The translations under genes were made by a program, and so were the position numbers. A DNA stretch of 64,000 bases from Cepaea nemoralis (lineage: Eukaryota > Mollusca > Gastropoda > Stylommatophora > Helicidae): assembly GCA_014155875.1 (NCBI GenBank), contig JACEFZ010028140.1, positions 186,001-250,000 of the forward strand, given 5' to 3'. Below, in pieces: positions 45,066 through 55,312 of this stretch. Under the pieces are notes generated by a model. That model ran no database searches. It saw nothing but the letters and a program-made list of their open reading frames with translations, and was not told where the DNA came from. Positions within the stretch are counted from its first letter, which is position 1. Each line of letters starts with the position of its first letter.

Positions 45066-45224
45066 AAAAGTTCTGGATTAGTGATCTTCATTCTTCTGGG
45101 CTCTGCTGGTTGACTATCAAAAACACTGTTGTTGTCGAAGTCATCACACATACCTTATTTGTTTCGGATCCAGAATAAAGACATGTATGAGATATCATAC
45201 AAGATATCTGAATACTTCTTTTTA

Positions 45225-45527
45225 TCATACCAAAACCACCCGATAGCGGTGGTCGACACTTTTTTCTAATACTACCACTTGATTGGGTAGCATAAGCGAT
45301 AGGTCCTTGCAGTACGCCTTAAGGGCTGCCAAGCTGTCTCTATCATTTGGTTGGATATCCTCTGCTACTATGAGTGGAGGTGTTGCCAGGGTGTCTAAGG
45401 GTGTCATCCTTTCTCGTGATGTCTGGTGATGTAAGTACCGTTGTAGGTTCGAATTGTATAGATTGGTACGTATCTGACAGGGATAATCATTGTGAATGTT
45501 CCCTATTATGGCGGGTAAGGTTATCAT
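45225..45527 (-). pseudogene. Downstream frame of zinc-finger gene, right arm
   Basis: Same protein as 40,497-40,742, but here two single-base deletions near 45,470 (GATACGTACC against GATTACGTGACC) put it out of frame with the zinc-finger ORF. The open frame extends 5' to include NDYPCQIRTNLYNSNLQRY, which reads like a C2H2 finger lacking its second Cys. Confidence 0.4.
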
Positions 45528-45822
45528 TGAAGATACAGTGGTGGCAGTCTGGTACTTGCGTTAGACTACGAGGCTGGTGTAAATAGACAGGTGGTGCTGT
45601 CGTCTCTGGTATTGTAGTGTTTGGTGTATTCATACGTGGCTGATGACGTATTCGTTTGTGTTTTTGTAGGCCATCGTTCGTATTATACACCTTATCACAT
45701 AACTGACAGAGATATATTTGGTCTTTCCCCTCGTGAATGGTCCGAATGTGACGATTAAGGGTATACTTATCACAATAGGCTTTGTAGCACACTGAACACG
45801 TGAAAGTAGATCTGGTGGTCAT
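45487..45822 (-). CDS. C2H2 zinc-finger protein, right arm
   Basis: Mirror of 40,143-40,478. The nucleotide sequence appears identical over the whole ORF, including synonymous positions, whereas flanking DNA of the arms differs by substitutions and indels. Two C2H2 fingers plus a partial third. It has the same TGA stop. Confidence 0.75.
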   Translation of the reverse strand: MTTRSTFTCSVCYKAYCDKYTLNRHIRTIHEGKDQIYLCQLCDKVYNTNDGLQKHKRIRHQPRMNTPNTTIPETTAPPVYLHQPRSLTQVPDCHHCIFNDNLTRHNREHSQ

Positions 45823-45924
45823 ATCGATAAACTGGTCACAAGTCACACTTTCAGTTGTTTTTTCTTTCTTACAATATATGTTTCACTGTTTTATCAAATG
45901 CCAACGACACGAATAAGGCTCAAA

Positions 45925-46195
45925 CCAAGTTTCACCGCTGTAGCTACCCAAGTCAGTACGTGAACAATATCTGGTTACTACACGAACAATGCTCACACCA
46001 GCCTGAAGCACCTCTGTAGCTAGCCAAGTCACTACGTGAACAATATCTGGTTACTACACGAACACTCCTCACATCAACCTGTTTCACCGATGTAGCTAGC
46101 CAAGTCACTACGTGAACAATATCTGGTTACTACACGAACACTGCTCACATCAACCTGTTTCACTGCTGTAGCTACCCAAGTCAGCCCGTGAACTG
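45925..46195 (-). repeat. 76-bp tandem repeats in leader, right
   Basis: Mirror of 39,770-40,062, with TAGCTAGCCAAGTCACTACG repeated. Confidence 0.8.
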
Positions 46196-46197
46196 GT

Positions 46198-46230
46198 ACT
46201 GAGCTCACAAGAGACGCCGTCTATTTTATA
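46198..46230 (-). promoter_or_regulatory. TATA box and initiator for right zinc-finger gene
   Basis: On the minus strand, TATAAAATAG at 46,221-46,230 and TCAGT at 46,198-46,202, with the same spacing as the left arm. Confidence 0.6.
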
Positions 46231-46429
46231 CACTGGTTCTGCACACGACGTAGCTGACGTGGCAGTTAGACAAGCTATTCTCACGCCTGCTTCCCTACAC
46301 ACCGATGACTCATACTTAATGACTTTTGCATATGGCGTTGATGACGTAGGGGCTTCTCGGACATCCGCGTTCTTTACCAAAAATTTATGGTTTGTGATAT
46401 TCTTGTAGGGACACGATTTGTTTATGGGT

Positions 46430-47170
46430 GAGTGTATCTGTACTGGTTGTGGTACCAGTAGTAATGGTATGGGTGTGTTTTTGTGTGCTTGTAGGTCTGT
46501 ATGTACAAGTGTATCAAGTGTGTATGGGTGTCTACTTGTGCTGACAGTAGTAATGGTATGGGTTGTCTTTGAGTTTGTAGTAGGTGTGTATTTGTGTAAT
46601 TGATTATGGTGAGTGTGTACTGTGTATGTTGTCTTGTAGTTGATGACAGTAGTAATAATACGAGTGGTGTGTCTTTGAGTTTGTAGTAGGTGTGTATTTG
46701 TGTAATTGATTATGGGTGATGTACTTGTGTATAGTTGTGATGACAGTACTAATGCTAGGCGATGGGTGTGTGTCTTTGAGTTTGTAGTAGGTGTGTATTT
46801 GTGTAATTGATTATGGGTCTGTACTTGAGTGGTTGTTTATGGCTGTGTGTGGTTGACTTTGTGTTTGTATGTGTGTACACGTGTCTGTATGTGTGTATAG
46901 TTGTGATGACAGTAGTAATGGTATGGGTTGTCTGTGTATGGTTGTCTTTGTGTTTGTATGTGTGTTTGTGTGACCCTCTTTGTGTATTTGATTATGGGTG
47001 TGTACTTGTGTATAGCTGTTGTTGTGACAGTAGTAATGGTATGGGTTGTTTGTACTTCTGTGTCTGTATGTGTGTACTTGTATACTTGTCTGTACTTGTA
47101 CTTGTCTGTCTTTGTGGTTGTGTGTGCGTGTGTACTTGGCTGTCTTTATGGTTGTATGACCCTCTTTGTA
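46430..47170 (-). repeat. GT-rich degenerate tandem repeats, right
   Basis: Mirror of 38,780-39,540. Unit order and number differ slightly, so this is where the arms diverge most. Confidence 0.85.
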
Positions 47171-47329
47171 TGATTTTTACACACCCCACAAAAAAAGAGA
47201 CTTGTATCTCTAACAACGCACCAGCTAATATTCTTATCGCTAATAATGGTAGTACTATTATCACTACTAGTGATTCCTCCTCACTTTACCCATCACCATT
47301 GCACTATACGTACTTTCCCCTACAATTTA

Positions 47330-47790
47330 AGTGGTCACTCGACTACTTGACCACTGCTTGACCACTGCTTGACCACGTCATCGATCACTTTAACCACTAC
47401 CATAATCTTAGGCACATCGTCCTCTACAATTTAAGTGGTCACTCGACCACTTGACCACTAATTGACCACCACTTGACCACTGCTTGACCACTAATTTACC
47501 ACCCTTTAAGCATCACCATATCGTTACAATCACTTTTCCCTAAAAATTCCTTACTTGACCACTTGACCATTGCTTGACCACTGCTTGACCAATAATTTAC
47601 CACCCTTTAATCACCACCATATCATTACAATCACTTTTCCCTAAAATTTCCTTACTTGACTACTTGACCCTTACTTGACCATTGCTTGACCACTGGTTGA
47701 CCAGTGTGTAACTGTGAACATAACACCTCTTATTACATTTATGACCACCCCTATATCGACCACTCTTACTTGACCACTAATACCCCTTAC
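47330..47790 (-). repeat. GTGGTCAAG subterminal tandem repeats, right
   Basis: Mirror of 38,290-38,660 (reads CTTGACCACT). About 100 bp longer than the left arm because of an extra block containing CACTTTTCCCTAAAATTTCC. Confidence 0.8.
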
Positions 47791-48100
47791 CATCAAATCC
47801 ATTACAACTTTATTTCGGTGAAGAAGCCACCCTTTAATTTCACTAAGACACTACTATCACCCCACACTTAACACACTTGGTACCGACCCGTCACACCCTT
47901 GCCAGTTTATACATCACGCCGCCACACATACTAATATACCCTACGTAACCAAAATAACTTTCCCTTCAGCCCTTCATACACTTTCCCACTATTTACTTTC
48001 ACACTTACCCGCCAAAAATATTTCACACCGTTCCCACCAAAAAAATAGACCAACCTTAATTACTTTCACAGATTTTCCCAAAAAAAATAGACCCGGGATT

Positions 48101-48158
48101 TTACCCGCCAAAAATCACCCGGCCCCCCCAAAAAAACTATTACCCGCCATTACCCGCC
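48101..48158 (-). promoter_or_regulatory. Subterminal GGCGGGTAA repeats, right
   Basis: Reverse complements TTACCCGCC at 48,101-48,109, 48,140-48,148 and 48,150-48,158. Confidence 0.4.
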
Positions 48159-48213
48159 ATCAGCCGCCATAATGGATGTCAAAATACGTGTGTAAGTCGC
48201 ATCCCTTACTACT

Positions 48214-48219
48214 TGGGTG
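48214..48219 (+). repeat. 6-bp target-site duplication, right
   Basis: TGGGTG directly after the terminal CTTACTACT. Confidence 0.75.
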
Positions 48220-48790
48220 CTTAGGTGGTTGGTTGATTGGTTGGGTAGGTGGTTGATTTCGTGGTTGGTTGGTTGATTAATTGGTTGTTAGGTTGGTTAG
48301 TTGATTGGTTGGTTGGCTGGTTGGTTGATTGGTTGGAAGGGTGGGTGGTTGGTTGGTTGCTTGATTGATTAGTTGGTTGGTTGGATGGATGGGTGGGTGG
48401 TTGGTTGGTTGGTTGGGTGGTTGACTGGTTGGTTGGTTGATTAATTGGTTGGTTGGGTGGGTGTTTAGATGGTTAGTTGATTGGTTGGTTGGTTGGATGG
48501 GTGGTTAGGTGGTTGATTGTTTGAGTGGGTGGGTGGTTGGTTTGTTGGTTGGTGTGTTGCTTGGTTATTTGGGTGATTAGTTGTCTAGTTGGTTGTCTGA
48601 TTGGTTTGTTTCTTAGTTTATTGGTTGGCTGGTTGGTTGGCTGGCTGGTTGGTTGGTTGGTTAGTTAGTTGGTTAACTGGCTGGCTGGCTGGTTGGCTGA
48701 CTGGCTGGCAGGTTGGTTGGTTGGTTAGTTGGTTGGCTGGCTGGCTGGTTGGTGGCGGACTGGTTGGTTGGCTGGTTGGTTCTGTAATGA
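48220..48790. repeat. (GGTT)n degenerate tetranucleotide tract
   Basis: GGTT/GATT/GGCT units over about 570 bp. The sequence left of the palindrome (GTTTGGTTGGATGAG) looks like the other side of the same tract, so the element landed in or beside it. Confidence 0.9.
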
Positions 48791-48949
48791 ACATTTGATC
48801 GCTAGCGTTCTTTACTGTGACTTGAACTGTCCTTATCCTGGGGAGAAAACCTACATCTTAATGGTCCGTAATTTCCTCTCTCTTCCTTGTGTTCAATGTC
48901 CACAATTCACAGAACAGTGAGCCAATAAAGGATGCCATGAGGCCTAGTT

Positions 48950-49030
48950 GGCAACATAAAAACTATCCTTTTAAACCAATATAAAAACCATCCTTTTAAA
49001 CCTATATAAAAACCATTCTTTTAAACTAAT
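48950..49030. repeat. Three about 27-bp tandem repeats
   Basis: ATATAAAAACCATCCTTTTA units, three copies. Confidence 0.75.
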
Positions 49031-49089
49031 CGACAATCAATATGGTCAGTATCACTCGCCCACCTTCACTTCCTAGAAAATTTCGCGGT

Positions 49090-49380
49090 ACTCTCTATTA
49101 GGCTGGACGTTGCGGTAGTGGAAAGGCTAGACTCCTCGCCTGCATGTCTGGTGGTCACGGGTTCGATCCGAATAGAGGTAGATGTTTGTTGAAAATTGAC
49201 CCGGCTCCTAGATCGGCCCATTCCAACGTGATTTATCAGAAAATGTCGAGGGAAGTCAATCGGAACGGCTTGGTACTGACCATATAACGCACCAAGTCCT
49301 ACTGTCTATAAAAAGATGAGCCTTTACGCGTTTTAAAGGGCCTTTTATTGACATTATTAAGCTGGTCAGCTTGGGCACCA
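49090..49380 (+). repeat. SINE T6 (tRNA-derived)
   Basis: Box A-like GCGGTAGTGGAAAGGCTAGA and box B CGGGTTCGATCC. The body contains GACCCGGCTCCTAGATCGGC and ends CAGCTTGGGCACCAAGGTGA. Confidence 0.65.
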
Positions 49381-49419
49381 AGGTGAATGTTTAAAAATTT
49401 TAAAAAAGGCATAGTCACC

Positions 49420-49550
49420 TTATCGTAACCCGGCTAACAAATGCCTGAAGAAGTCGGATGTATCGGCAGAAAGGTTCAAATATCGCAGCTTGTGCTGTAA
49501 ACAGGCTACAGCACAATTACGTCTAAAACAACATTTCTGACAAACGCAGC
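49420..49550 (+). pseudogene. LINE G-related 3' terminus
   Basis: GAAGAAGTCGGATGTATCGG and GCTGTAAACAGGCTACAGCA parallel the LINE G 3' end at 23,855-23,930. It runs directly into a GAA tract. Confidence 0.65.
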
Positions 49551-49720
49551 AGAAGAAGAAGAAGAAGAAGAAGAAGAAGAAGAAGAAGAAGAAGAAGAAG
49601 AAGAAGAAGAAGAAGAAGAAGAAGAAGAAGAAGAAGAAGAAGAAGAAGATGATGAAGAAGAAGAAGAAGAAGAAGAAGAAGAATGAAGATGAAGAAGAAG
49701 AAGAAGAAGAAGAAGAAGAA

Positions 49721-49751
<31 letters not shown>

Positions 49752-49795
49752 AAGAAGAAGAAGATGATGATGAAGAAGAAGAAGAAAAAGAAGTC
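49551..49795. repeat. (GAA)n microsatellite, expanded LINE tail
   Basis: About 80 GAA units with rare GAT variants, starting at the LINE G-related 3' end. Confidence 0.95.
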
Positions 49796-49959
49796 ACCTT
49801 CTGTGATGGTATCAGGCCGTCACGTTTTGTGTGGGCCTGAATGCACACAGGAATAGGTGGCCAATTGTTCCCTCACTTAGTGAGACAAAGTCCTTCAGAA
49901 TTCCCCCATGACATGCGCAGCTGCATATCGACAAGCTAAGGCGCTGCTGAACTTCGATC

Positions 49960-50242
49960 CCGCGGTTCTCCAGTCATGTACAATAACACATTCATTGTCA
50001 CCATTCGTCAGTTGCCCTGTTTCGTCAAGATCTTGGCTCAGTGCATCCGACTTCGATAAGTATTGTTTCGAGATGACCTCCCCTAGCCTTTGATTGTTCC
50101 CCCCCCCCCCACTTCCCGCTATCTTCCCGATTCCTATCCCTTGACCTGTCCGACATGGAAGATGCTGCCAGTAGCTGCTCTTCCTGAGACATAGCTTTTG
50201 GAGTCACTGTAACACCCAAACCCCCTCTACCACTTCAAGGTG
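49960..50242 (-). pseudogene. LINE G-related 5' UTR fragment
   Basis: The minus strand begins CCACCTTGAAGTGGTAGAGG and contains CATGTCGGACAGGTCAAGGG, as in the LINE G 5' UTR (19,050-19,280). Includes a C-run at 50,100-50,110. Confidence 0.7.
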
Positions 50243-50925
50243 GAGATATATCACATACATTATGATTATACAACATCTAAAGACACATTTTCCCATTCCA
50301 ATAATATGAATCTATTTAAGGTGGAAAATTTTGAATATCTTAGGTCATTGATTACCAACAACGGTGACACAATGAAAGAAATTAAACGGCGACTATCAAT
50401 TGCTCTTCAAAGACTAAAACAGCTGAATAAATTATGGAGTGGGACAGACAGAACTACAACAATTAGATTTTTAAGAGCATGCATCTTTCCCATTGCAACA
50501 TACGCCTGTGAGACATGGACACTTACTAAACAAGCTGAACAGCGTATAAATGCCTTTGAATATAAATGTTATAGACGAGTTCTAAGAATATCTTGGGTAA
50601 AGAAAAGAACAAATGCATCCATACTTCAAGAGTTGAATATTGAAGAAGGTTGGCTATTAAAGACGATAAAACAAAGAAAATTGAAATATTTTGGTCACTT
50701 GAAACGTCACGAAAGTTTGGAGAAAACAATAATGGAAGGGTATATGCCTGGGAAGAGAGGAAGAGGAAGGCCAAAGAGAAGATGGGTGCAGGATGTGGCG
50801 GATGATCTCCAGATGGGTGTATCAGATGCGGGACATCTTGCTTATGATCGAGAGGTTTTCCGGAAGGTTGTTATGGGAGCGAGGTTCTGCAAAGGACATG
50901 CTACTGAATGAATGAATTTAAGAAC
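50243..50925 (+). CDS. LINE E copy 2: RT thumb and C-terminus, open frame
   Basis: Open for 223 codons (50,240-50,911). In order: FEYLRSLITNNGDTMKEIKRR, FLRACIFPIATYACETWTL, AFEYKCYRRVLRISW, KRTNASILQ, RKLKYFGHLKRHE and KRGRGRPKRRWVQDVADDL, ending FCKGHATE. This is the post-palm region of an RTE/BovB-like RT (inference). The catalytic palm is missing, so the element is 5'-truncated and cannot be active alone. The 3' terminus is ATGAATGAA, as in copy 1 at 17,808. It abuts a LINE G 5' UTR fragment in opposite orientation. Confidence 0.8.
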
Positions 50926-51189
50926 ATGGTCTATTGAATTCTGTTTTTGCTGGAATATTTATGCTGGTTTAAATTTGGTGTGAAGCCTGGTTTATCCTAA
51001 ACATGTGGGACACACTGGGTCGTATTTCTTAGTATTTGCTTTGTATAGGAATGGACGATCAATAAATGCACTATAGCATCAAACGGGTATCCCCGGTACT
51101 TGCAAGACAAAGTTATCGATTCAGATTATCGCCAACAGCTCGTTGCCATGGTATTTCACTGTTTGTGCTACACATCACAATTTTAATTA

Positions 51190-51312
51190 TTACTAGAATA
51201 TTAACTCTTCGTATATGCAAGCTTTTCTCTTCTATGTCGCTGTGAAACCTGGTCAACTTACTCACACCAATGGAAACGTGTAAACAGCTTTAATCTTCAG
51301 TGCCTGTGAAGA
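51190..51312 (+). pseudogene. LINE A thumb fragment
   Basis: Reads CETWSTYSHQW, VNSFNLQCL, as in LINE A copy 1 near 730-800. It is cut by the LINE B fragment. Confidence 0.75.
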
Positions 51313-51600
51313 ATCATCATCATCAAGTGCCCTGCCAGCTGGTGTAGGCGTTCATGGCTTTCCTCAGATCTCGGTCTTTGGTGTTCTGGACCAACTATGC
51401 TGATGATATTCCTCCATGCCACCGTCTGTCCATCTAGCATAATTTCTCTTGGTCTTCCTCTGCCTCTCTTCCCCTTGATCTTTTCAGTTGTCAAGATCTT
51501 CTCAAATGTCTCTATTCTCATAACATGACCACAGAAAGCTATTTGTCCCTTTCTTATAGTTGTATATAATGTACTAGTTTCATTAGCATATGTAACAGAA
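51313..51600 (-). pseudogene. LINE B 3' end
   Basis: Starts CATCATCATCAAGTGCCCTG at the 3' end. The minus strand reads EKILTTEKIKGKRGRGRPREI, matching LINE B at 11,360-11,420. Confidence 0.8.
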
Positions 51601-52514
51601 TAGAGGACGGGGAAGAGTTAATATGGGGAAAAGGGGGTTGCAAAAGTATAATTAGTTAAAGTAAAGTACAAGACAAAAATGAGCACGAGAACGCACCAAG
51701 AGGATACTACGTAACATGGTTTGGGGTAGCAACAAGAGGCGAACAAAAAAAAAAACGTCAACAGTGGAGACGATACAAGAACTGCACCGGGAACGGTCGT
51801 GTGAATTGGCTCCGATACAAAGTCAACCAGTCTGTTTAACTGATTCCTGATGGACGGGCGAAAGAGGTTAAGTATGCTGATTAGCAGCGACATTATTGTG
51901 GTGTAGGAATTGAAAATAGTTAACGGATAGCATGTTGAATCCTTTGTTGGTTCCTTCGGAAATAGCATCGTGCCATACCCTCAAAGGTTGTCAAGGGGCT
52001 TGCCATTCTGAATTTATGAGAGTTTGTTGATTATTGTCATGAATCTTGCAATGATTCGAAGTAATTTGGCGACTTCTGAATGAAATAAAAGATACCCAAA
52101 TATCATCATCGTCATAGTTGGAGTCCTTTGATAGTTTCCGAATGAGAATGGAAAACAGGAGAGAAGGGAATATTCAACACTCACTCTGACCAAGGAGGAG
52201 TACTTTACAACACTATACGATCAAGCTGTACGGCCTGAGACAGAGAAGATGAAATTGACGCGGAGAGAATTTTAAACCTGGGATGAATAGAAAGACCTTG
52301 AACTGTAGAGGACGTCGGCCCATAACGACGTGGTAACCAGCGAAGGCCCCTGGAAGAGCGCACTGTCACACCTCTTTCAGACAATCGTTGTTAGTTAGTC
52401 CGACAGTCCAAGGAATTCGCAATATTGCCTCAGGAACCAATCTCCGTTGCTTAAGAGGCCCTTCCTTATTTGTCCATTCACGTTCTATGACTTACTGCCA
52501 TACTGCAAAATATG
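51601..52514. other. No gene recognised
   Basis: Unique-looking DNA. The 116-codon minus frame at 51,618-51,968 has no recognisable family. Confidence 0.45.
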
Positions 52515-52562
52515 AGTAGTAGGAGATGCGGTATTTGATTATATTTTGAGGTCCGCTATGAG
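52515..52562 (+). repeat. Terminal inverted repeat, left, of 2-kb element
   Basis: Pairs with 54,432-54,479. Confidence 0.6.
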
Positions 52563-52617
52563 GTGTCAGGTCTTAGTCAGATATGACTGAGCTACCATTT
52601 GAAATTAGTACCTGCTT

Positions 52618-52740
52618 TATGTTAGCGCCGAATGTTGGGCGGCGCTTACCAAACCCTACACCCCCACATTGTGCCAACGGCTTCGGGTGGAAGAGCGCAG
52701 TTGGGTGGGTATATGCAGCACCACCACGTAGTCCGATTTA
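52618..52740 (+). repeat. Element X, 5' fragment
   Basis: TTAGCGCCGAATGTTGGGCG through CATTGTGCCAACGGCTTCGG, lying inside the 2-kb element. Confidence 0.65.
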
Positions 52741-53069
52741 GCCATTAGCCACGTGTCCCGTGTTAATACCTTAGAGATGTAACCATTTGACTGGCTGTAC
52801 ATCGTCACACATACCGAGGACAAGGATTATATCTCTAACACACCACCAATGGTATGATTACAGTGTTTACGGCCCATACACTACAGACAGTAATAACCGA
52901 CTTTATAATAAATATCGGTCACTTGTCATTAGATATATAGCGTAAAAACCCATGGCCTTCTGACGATCGGATTCACAAATATGAATCGAAGTTGTTTATG
53001 GTAGACATCCTAACCCGTGACACCATCTGCACTTTTGTCACTTTACATATCAAACATACTATTTTTACA

Positions 53070-53175
53070 ATTACCTCGTATATAATATTTCTTTTAGTAC
53101 TTAAAGTTTATCTTTTTAGATACACAAAACCGGAAAGCAATCAAGTTTCGTCAATCACGAGATTTGAAAATTCAA
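53070..53175 (+). repeat. Direct repeat, first copy (partner near 54,260)
   Basis: CTCGTATATAATATTTCTTT, CAAAACCGGAAAGCAATCAA and CACGAGATTTGAAAAT correspond to 54,265-54,365. Confidence 0.6.
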
Positions 53176-53329
53176 CTTTTTAAGGCTTGGTGTTACGAAA
53201 CATAAGAATCTAAGAAAGTATTCTGAGACATCCGCTCTGCCACGGCGATTGCTGTGTCATACCCTCTGCACACGCCGACCACTGGGTCATACACTCAACC
53301 AGGTGACAACCGTGTCACACCCTCTGCCT

Positions 53330-53930
53330 CACCGACCATCGGAAGCAGTTATGTAGCCTTTCCTCTACGCATCCACCCCTTAACAACGAATGGAAACATT
53401 TATTTAACCACTCCGTCACTCGACAATCCCATGTCTTAAAAAGGATCTGAGTATTTATCTAGCCACCCCGCCACTCGCCCACCCCTAACAACGACCGATA
53501 AACTTTATCTAGCAACTTCACTGTCTCTTAATAAGGACCGGACGTATTTATCTAGCCACTCCATCAGTCGTCCACCCTTTAATAACGATCAGAAGCACTT
53601 ATTTAGCATGTCCTCCACTCATCCATGCCTTAACAACGAATGGAAACATTTATTTAACCACTTCGCTTCTCGATCACCCCATCCCATAACAAGGAACAGA
53701 CGCATTTATCTAGCCACTCTACCGACCCCTTAACAATGATCGGAAGCATTTATCTAGCCTTTCATCCACTCATTCACCCTTTAACAGCGACCGGTAGCAT
53801 TTATCTAGAAACTCCTCCGTCTCTTAATAAGGACCAGACGTATTTGTCTAGCCACTCCACCAGTAGTCCACCCTCAATAACGGTCGGAATAACTTATCTA
53901 GCTACCCCTCCGTTCACAACTTCTTAACAA
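53330..53930. repeat. Degenerate 50-60-bp minisatellite
   Basis: Units built on AACAACGA(A/C)(T/C)GGAA, CATTTATCTAGCCACTCC and CTCACCC recur about ten times with heavy drift. Confidence 0.7.
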
Positions 53931-53934
53931 CGAA

Positions 53935-54180
53935 TGACACTAAGCCATAACAATTACAACCAGTAATGCCGGCCATCTTTACTTTTTTAAGGTTTTCATT
54001 AAAAGATATGTAACTCGCATGATGATAGTGTTCGGAAGCACTTATCTAGCTACCCCTCCACTTACCACTCCTTAACAACGAATGACAATACGCCATAACC
54101 ACTACAACTAGTAATACCGGCTATCTTTACGTTATTAAGGTTTTCATTTAATGATCTAAAGCCGTATGATGATAGTATGT
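53935..54180. repeat. About 135-bp direct duplication
   Basis: CAACGAATGACACTAAGCCA through ATGATGATAGT at 53,928-54,030 repeats at 54,070-54,178 (CCGGCCATCTTTAC against CCGGCTATCTTTAC). Confidence 0.7.
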
Positions 54181-54431
54181 AAATCCCGTAAAGACCACTA
54201 ATAACCGCTAAATTTTATTTTCAATTAAAAAATAAAAGATAAAAGAAATAATTTTTAAAATAATTATCTCGTACATAATTTAACTTTTAGTTATTAAAGT
54301 TTAACTTTTTAAACAACCAAAACCGGAAGTAGTTAAGTACCAAGGCGCACGAGATTTGAAAATGGGGTCCGTTTTTCATGAGGTCCGCTTCTGTCGACCC
54401 TCAAATATAGAAGGAGTTTATTAGCTGCGGA

Positions 54432-54479
54432 CCTCAATGCGGACCTCAAAATATAATAAAATACCTCACCCCTTCTACT
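54432..54479 (-). repeat. Terminal inverted repeat, right, of 2-kb element
   Basis: GCGGACCTCAAAATATAATA then AAATACCTCACCCC and TTCTACT. Pairs with 52,515-52,562. Confidence 0.6.
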
Positions 54480-55051
54480 AACAGGTTCTTTGTAACATTT
54501 CAGTACTCTCTTTTATGGAGAAGAGAATTAGAAAATTAGATGACTAATATGCGAAGGACAACGACTACGCTGCAGTGCATTGCAAAAGACAAGAAAGCCT
54601 GGCGTGAGTTGGCCGAAGTGCTCCACTTTGGGTTAAAAGACAGAATAAGATTATAATATACTCCTTAGAAGTTGGTCAGTCTGACCTTAAGCACATTAAA
54701 CACAGCCTTATTGTACTTACATCCCCAGATACCACGTCACTGCGGGGTTAGTGTCAACAACGATTATTTGAACTCTATAGACAGAATTGGACTTAACACG
54801 GCGTGTCAGTATCTACCATATTTGTGCCCCATTCATGCAGACCTCACATCTTGGTCGGGAGGTTATATTTGCCAGTATCAAAATAAAACCACACAGAAGG
54901 TTTTATTAGATCATTTAGCAGCTTTCGTTTGTTTGGTAACCAGATCGGCGCAGATGTTTAGTGTTAATTCTGCTAGAGTGTGTGGTCAGGCCCGATTACT
55001 TACAATGCGCGACAAATTCCGAAGTAAAGTTACAATCTTTTCAATTTTCTC
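54480..55051. other. No gene recognised
   Basis: A 166-codon frame begins at 54,672 but its end lies in a LINE C fragment. The 5' two-thirds has no family I recognise and no promoter. Confidence 0.4.
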
Positions 55052-55312
55052 ATCATCATCATGTGTCATACCGATAGACTGTTATTGCATGCCATCTTAT
55101 TCGATTGCCAGAGTATTGGATCGGGTCTGTGTTCTTATTCCAATTGTGCACGTGAACAAATTATCTAGATAGTTATCGTTGCCTTCCTCTTGCTCTACTC
55201 CTATAAATTTTGCTAGTTGTCATTAAGCTTTCGAGTTTATTTCGCTTCATAATGTGCCCAAAATATTGAATGTCTACGTCTGATTTCTCTAAGCAATTTT
55301 CTACTTAGACGA
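55052..55312 (-). pseudogene. LINE C 3' end
   Basis: CATCATCATCATGTGTCATA then CCGATAGACTG at the 3' end, with the CATAATGTGCCCAAAATATT block near 55,248. Truncated 5'. Confidence 0.75.

Larger units (their letters stand above)
37874..48213. mobile_element. Giant-TIR (palindromic) DNA element, Polinton-like ends
   Basis: A 10,340-bp unit starting AGTAGTAAGGGATGCGAC and ending with its reverse complement, flanked by the 6-bp duplication TGGGTG. The terminal inverted repeats are about 4.5 and 4.65 kb, leaving a 1.17-kb hinge. AG/CT ends, a 6-bp duplication and long TIRs are the combination described for Polinton/Maverick elements. However, no polymerase B, integrase, ATPase, protease or capsid gene is present. 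It may be a non-autonomous derivative or a different superfamily. The insertion site is a GGTT-rich microsatellite. Each arm carries a zinc-finger gene; the hinge carries a PPP1R15-like gene. Confidence 0.85.
43566..48213 (-). repeat. Right terminal inverted repeat (about 4.65 kb)
   Basis: Reverse complement of 37,874-42,391, slightly longer through indels in the GT-rich and GTGGTCAAG tracts. Inner edge AGTATGCGTTTCCTTAATGTC. Confidence 0.9.
52515..54479. mobile_element. 2-kb element with termini like the giant-TIR element
   Basis: Begins AGTAGTAGGAGATGCGGTAT; its last 45 bp are an imperfect inverted copy (reverse complement AGTAGAAGGGGTGAGGTATT). Both TIRs share ATTATATTTTGAGGTCCGC. The opening resembles AGTAGTAAGGGATGCGAC of the palindrome. 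Flanking hexamers AATATG and AACAGG match at four of six bases, as a decayed duplication might. The interior has no gene: an X fragment and minisatellites only. Confidence 0.5.

Noticed and set aside
37874..48213. The palindrome as an assembly artefact
   Set aside because: The arms differ by substitutions and indels, the hinge is single copy and a 6-bp duplication flanks the unit. A false join would give identical arms and no duplication. Long-read confirmation would still be worthwhile.
37874..48213. Complete Polinton/Maverick virus-like element
   Set aside because: No PolB, retroviral-type integrase, packaging ATPase, protease or capsid gene was seen on either strand; only the ends and duplication length fit.
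54672..55172. 166-codon ORF
   Set aside because: The 3' third is LINE C sequence in reverse and the remainder has no recognisable family, promoter or splice signal.
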